Below are positions 62,136 to 64,000 of a stretch of 64,000 bases of DNA, one piece after another. Every line of letters starts with the position of its first letter. Position 1 is the stretch's first letter. Both the position numbers and the translations under genes were made by a program. The stretch is from Bartonella vinsonii subsp. vinsonii (GTDB taxonomy: Bacteria > Pseudomonadota > Alphaproteobacteria > Rhizobiales > Rhizobiaceae), in assembly GCF_902825235.1 (NCBI RefSeq), contig NZ_CADEAJ010000002.1, positions 124,001 through 188,000 of the forward strand, in the 5' to 3' direction. The notes beneath the pieces were generated by a model. The model saw only the letters and a list, made by a program, of their open reading frames with translations, was not told the origin of the DNA and did not search any database.

Positions 62136-63877
62136 TGAAATCATACTTTTTATTCTCGCAGAAAAAAAAGCACTTAAAGACCCCGTTGGATGTACATAAC
62201 TTTCCCGTTCGTCGTTCGTATTCTAGTCGTGCACGCTTGCTTTTTTCTTTGCTCTGTTTCCTTATTTTATATGGTGTTATGGGGGCTTGCCTTATTTCTT
62301 ATGGTCTTGAAGGTGGGCAGATTGAAGAAGCAAAAGGGCCAACTGTCCTTCAGTTAACTGCACGCCCTGATATTATTGATCGTAATAACCGTTTATTGGC
62401 AACGGATATTAAGACTTATTCGCTTTTTGCGGAACCACGACGCATTCTTGATGTAGATGAAACAATCGAATTGCTTTCAACAGTTTTGCCCGATCTTAAT
62501 TGGCAGGAAACTTATAAACGTCTCAAAAAAAAATCCAGTTTTTCTTGGATTCAACGTGGCTTAACACCAACGCAAAAGACGCAAATTATGGCTCTTGGTA
62601 TTCCAGGAATTGGTTTTCGTACTGAAATTCGTCGTTTTTATCCAAGTGGATCAGTGTTTTCGCATATTCTCGGCATGGTTAATGTTGATAATCAGGGCAT
62701 AGCGGGGATGGAAAAATATATTGATGATGCAGGTTTGAGTGCTTTGCGTGCTGCTGGTCTTGCAACTGAAGAAGCGTTAAAGCCTGTTCAGCTTTCGATT
62801 GATGTACGTATTCAGACCATTGTGCATGATGAACTTAGGGAGGCAATGAAGCGTTATAAAGCGCTTGCTGCGGGAGCTGTTCTTTTAAATATCCACACTG
62901 GTGAAGTTTTGGCTTTGGCATCACTACCAGATTTTGATCCAGGAAACCCCGTTGAAGCTCTCAAAAGTGATCGCTTCAATCGAATGACCGCTGGAACTTT
63001 TGAAATGGGCTCTATCATTAAAAGTTTTACAACCGCAATGGCGCTTGATTCAGGGCTTTTTCATTTAAAGAGCGTCATTGATGCTTCACAGCCTCTTCAA
63101 GCAGGACAGAATTATTTTATCCGTGATTTTCATGGAAAAAATCGTCCTTTAGCACTTTGGGAGGTTTTTATTTATTCCTCTAACATTGGTTCTGCTAAGG
63201 AGGCATTGGCGGTAGGGATCGATGGACATCGTGATTTTTTGAGACGACTTGGTTTACTTGATCGATTGACAACAGAATTGCCTGAAGTTGCCCATCCTGT
63301 TGTGCCACGTCATTGGAAGGATATCCATTCTATGACGATTGCTTTTGGACATGGGATGGCAACAACACCTTTGCAAACAGCAGTAGGAGCTGCTGCTTTA
63401 ATGAATGATGGATGGTTGATTGACCCCACCTTTTTGAAACGCACACAAGCAGAAGCTGTAAAATATGCAAAACAAGTTTTAAAACCTAAAACGAGTGAAA
63501 ATATGCGTTATCTTTATAAGTTAAATAGCGATATTGGCTCTGGGCGTAATGCAAAAGTAGAAGGTTATCGGGTTGGTGGTAAGACCGGAACAGCTGAAAA
63601 AGTTGAAAATGGGAAATATTCTAAAACAAAAAACTTCAATAGTTTTCTTGCTGCTTTTCCTATTGAGAATCCTGCTTATGTTGTTTTAACAATTATCGAT
63701 GAACCTCAACCTGAAGATGGACAGCGCTCAGCAACAGCAGCAATGAATGCAGGGCCAATGCTTGCTAATATTATTCGCCGTTCAGCGAGTTTTTTGGGAA
63801 TAAAACCAGATTTTGAAAAAGAATACGAACCTCTTTTGAACACAAACAACAGTTCGAGTTTCGTTAAACAACAGTAA
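62132..63877 (+). CDS. ftsI: Division-specific peptidoglycan transpeptidase FtsI (PBP3)
   Basis: Crosslinks septal peptidoglycan in the divisome with FtsW. 581 residues: a cytoplasmic basic N-terminus, one membrane helix (~residues 33-52), the dimerisation/PASTA-less pedestal, and the transpeptidase domain with SxxK in EMGSIIKSFT, SxN in IYSSNIGSA and KTG in VGGKTGTAEK. The start may be GTG 62132 or ATG 62135. murE follows. Confidence 0.93.
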   Translation: MMKSYFLFSQKKKHLKTPLDVHNFPVRRSYSSRARLLFSLLCFLILYGVMGACLISYGLEGGQIEEAKGPTVLQLTARPDIIDRNNRLLATDIKTYSLFAEPRRILDVDETIELLSTVLPDLNWQETYKRLKKKSSFSWIQRGLTPTQKTQIMALGIPGIGFRTEIRRFYPSGSVFSHILGMVNVDNQGIAGMEKYIDDAGLSALRAAGLATEEALKPVQLSIDVRIQTIVHDELREAMKRYKALAAGAVLLNIHTGEVLALASLPDFDPGNPVEALKSDRFNRMTAGTFEMGSIIKSFTTAMALDSGLFHLKSVIDASQPLQAGQNYFIRDFHGKNRPLALWEVFIYSSNIGSAKEALAVGIDGHRDFLRRLGLLDRLTTELPEVAHPVVPRHWKDIHSMTIAFGHGMATTPLQTAVGAAALMNDGWLIDPTFLKRTQAEAVKYAKQVLKPKTSENMRYLYKLNSDIGSGRNAKVEGYRVGGKTGTAEKVENGKYSKTKNFNSFLAAFPIENPAYVVLTIIDEPQPEDGQRSATAAMNAGPMLANIIRRSASFLGIKPDFEKEYEPLLNTNNSSSFVKQQ

Positions 63878-63915
63878 AATTAATATAAATATTAATATAA
63901 ATAAGGTGTGTTATC

Positions 63916-64000
63916 ATGTTGTTTGGAACAGTTTTTCCAGAATGTATTGAGGATGAAAATCTTTCTTCAATAGAAATAACAGGAATAAGTGCAGATTCTC
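63916..64000 (+). CDS. murE: Start of murE (UDP-MurNAc-tripeptide synthetase), cut by window end
   Basis: Only the first 28 codons are inside the window. The segment IEITGISADS is the conserved N-terminal strand of MurE. The position after ftsI in the dcw cluster supports the name. A TAAGGTG site precedes ATG 63916. Confidence 0.75.
   Translation, partial: MLFGTVFPECIEDENLSSIEITGISADS

Overview
The window reads as chromosomal DNA of a low-GC alphaproteobacterium of the Rhizobiales, most likely a Bartonella. Supporting this are a Brucella/Rhizobium-like set of neighbours (prs-pgeF-midA-lgt; greA next to an LpsB/LpcC-type glycosyltransferase; trxB followed by an LsrB/VtlR-type LysR gene; dnaG-rpoD; rnpB next to the dcw cell-division cluster), BA14K and BP26-type immunogenic proteins, AT-rich spacers and several decaying genes. 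The species cannot be fixed from the sequence alone.

Layout. 0.2-7.3 kb holds housekeeping genes: a HerA-like ATPase, prs, a leftward lgt-midA-pgeF set, a UbiK-type protein and a YbjN protein. 7.36-9.43 kb is an OmpR/EnvZ-type two-component pair, both genes broken by single-base changes in short homopolymers. 9.5-16.3 kb is a tandem duplication: an ancestral gloB-BA14K-uvrB block was copied, leaving an N-terminally deleted uvrB copy fused head-on to a gloB fragment, two diverged BA14K-like secreted proteins (one with a 15-histidine run), and a uvrB copy with an intact core but a lost C-terminal tail. 16.4-23 kb carries an SH3 protein, greA, a frameshifted glycosyltransferase, trkH, trxB, an LsrB/VtlR-like regulator and, downstream of it, a candidate AbcR-type small RNA. 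23.6-34.2 kb has an aspartate aminotransferase, a cold-shock gene, and carB and carA separated by a DUF1460 lipoprotein and an MFS exporter. 35-45 kb has ubiC, a GlsB/YeaQ protein, a Na/Pi cotransporter, an MscS channel, dnaG and rpoD.

A tRNA with CAT anticodon at 46.57 kb is followed by about 5 kb of accessory DNA to 51.6 kb: two XRE regulators, remnants of hexapeptide-repeat (phage-type) proteins, a coiled-coil membrane protein and a YegP-like protein. One XRE gene is preceded by a structured, terminator-ended RNA candidate, as in the Brt-Trp modules described in Bartonella henselae. It converges on a small gene, and each of the two genes has the same palindrome, ACGCT-N2-AGCGT, in its 5' region. 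This module is the best candidate for an undescribed regulatory system in the window.

From 51.9 kb the core chromosome resumes: DUF475 membrane protein, pncA, an orphan, ettA, an ArsR-methyltransferase fusion with a shortened methyltransferase domain, a candidate anti-Shine-Dalgarno small RNA with an 11-C run, a lytic transglycosylase, rnpB, and the start of the dcw cluster (rsmH, ftsL, ftsI, beginning of murE).
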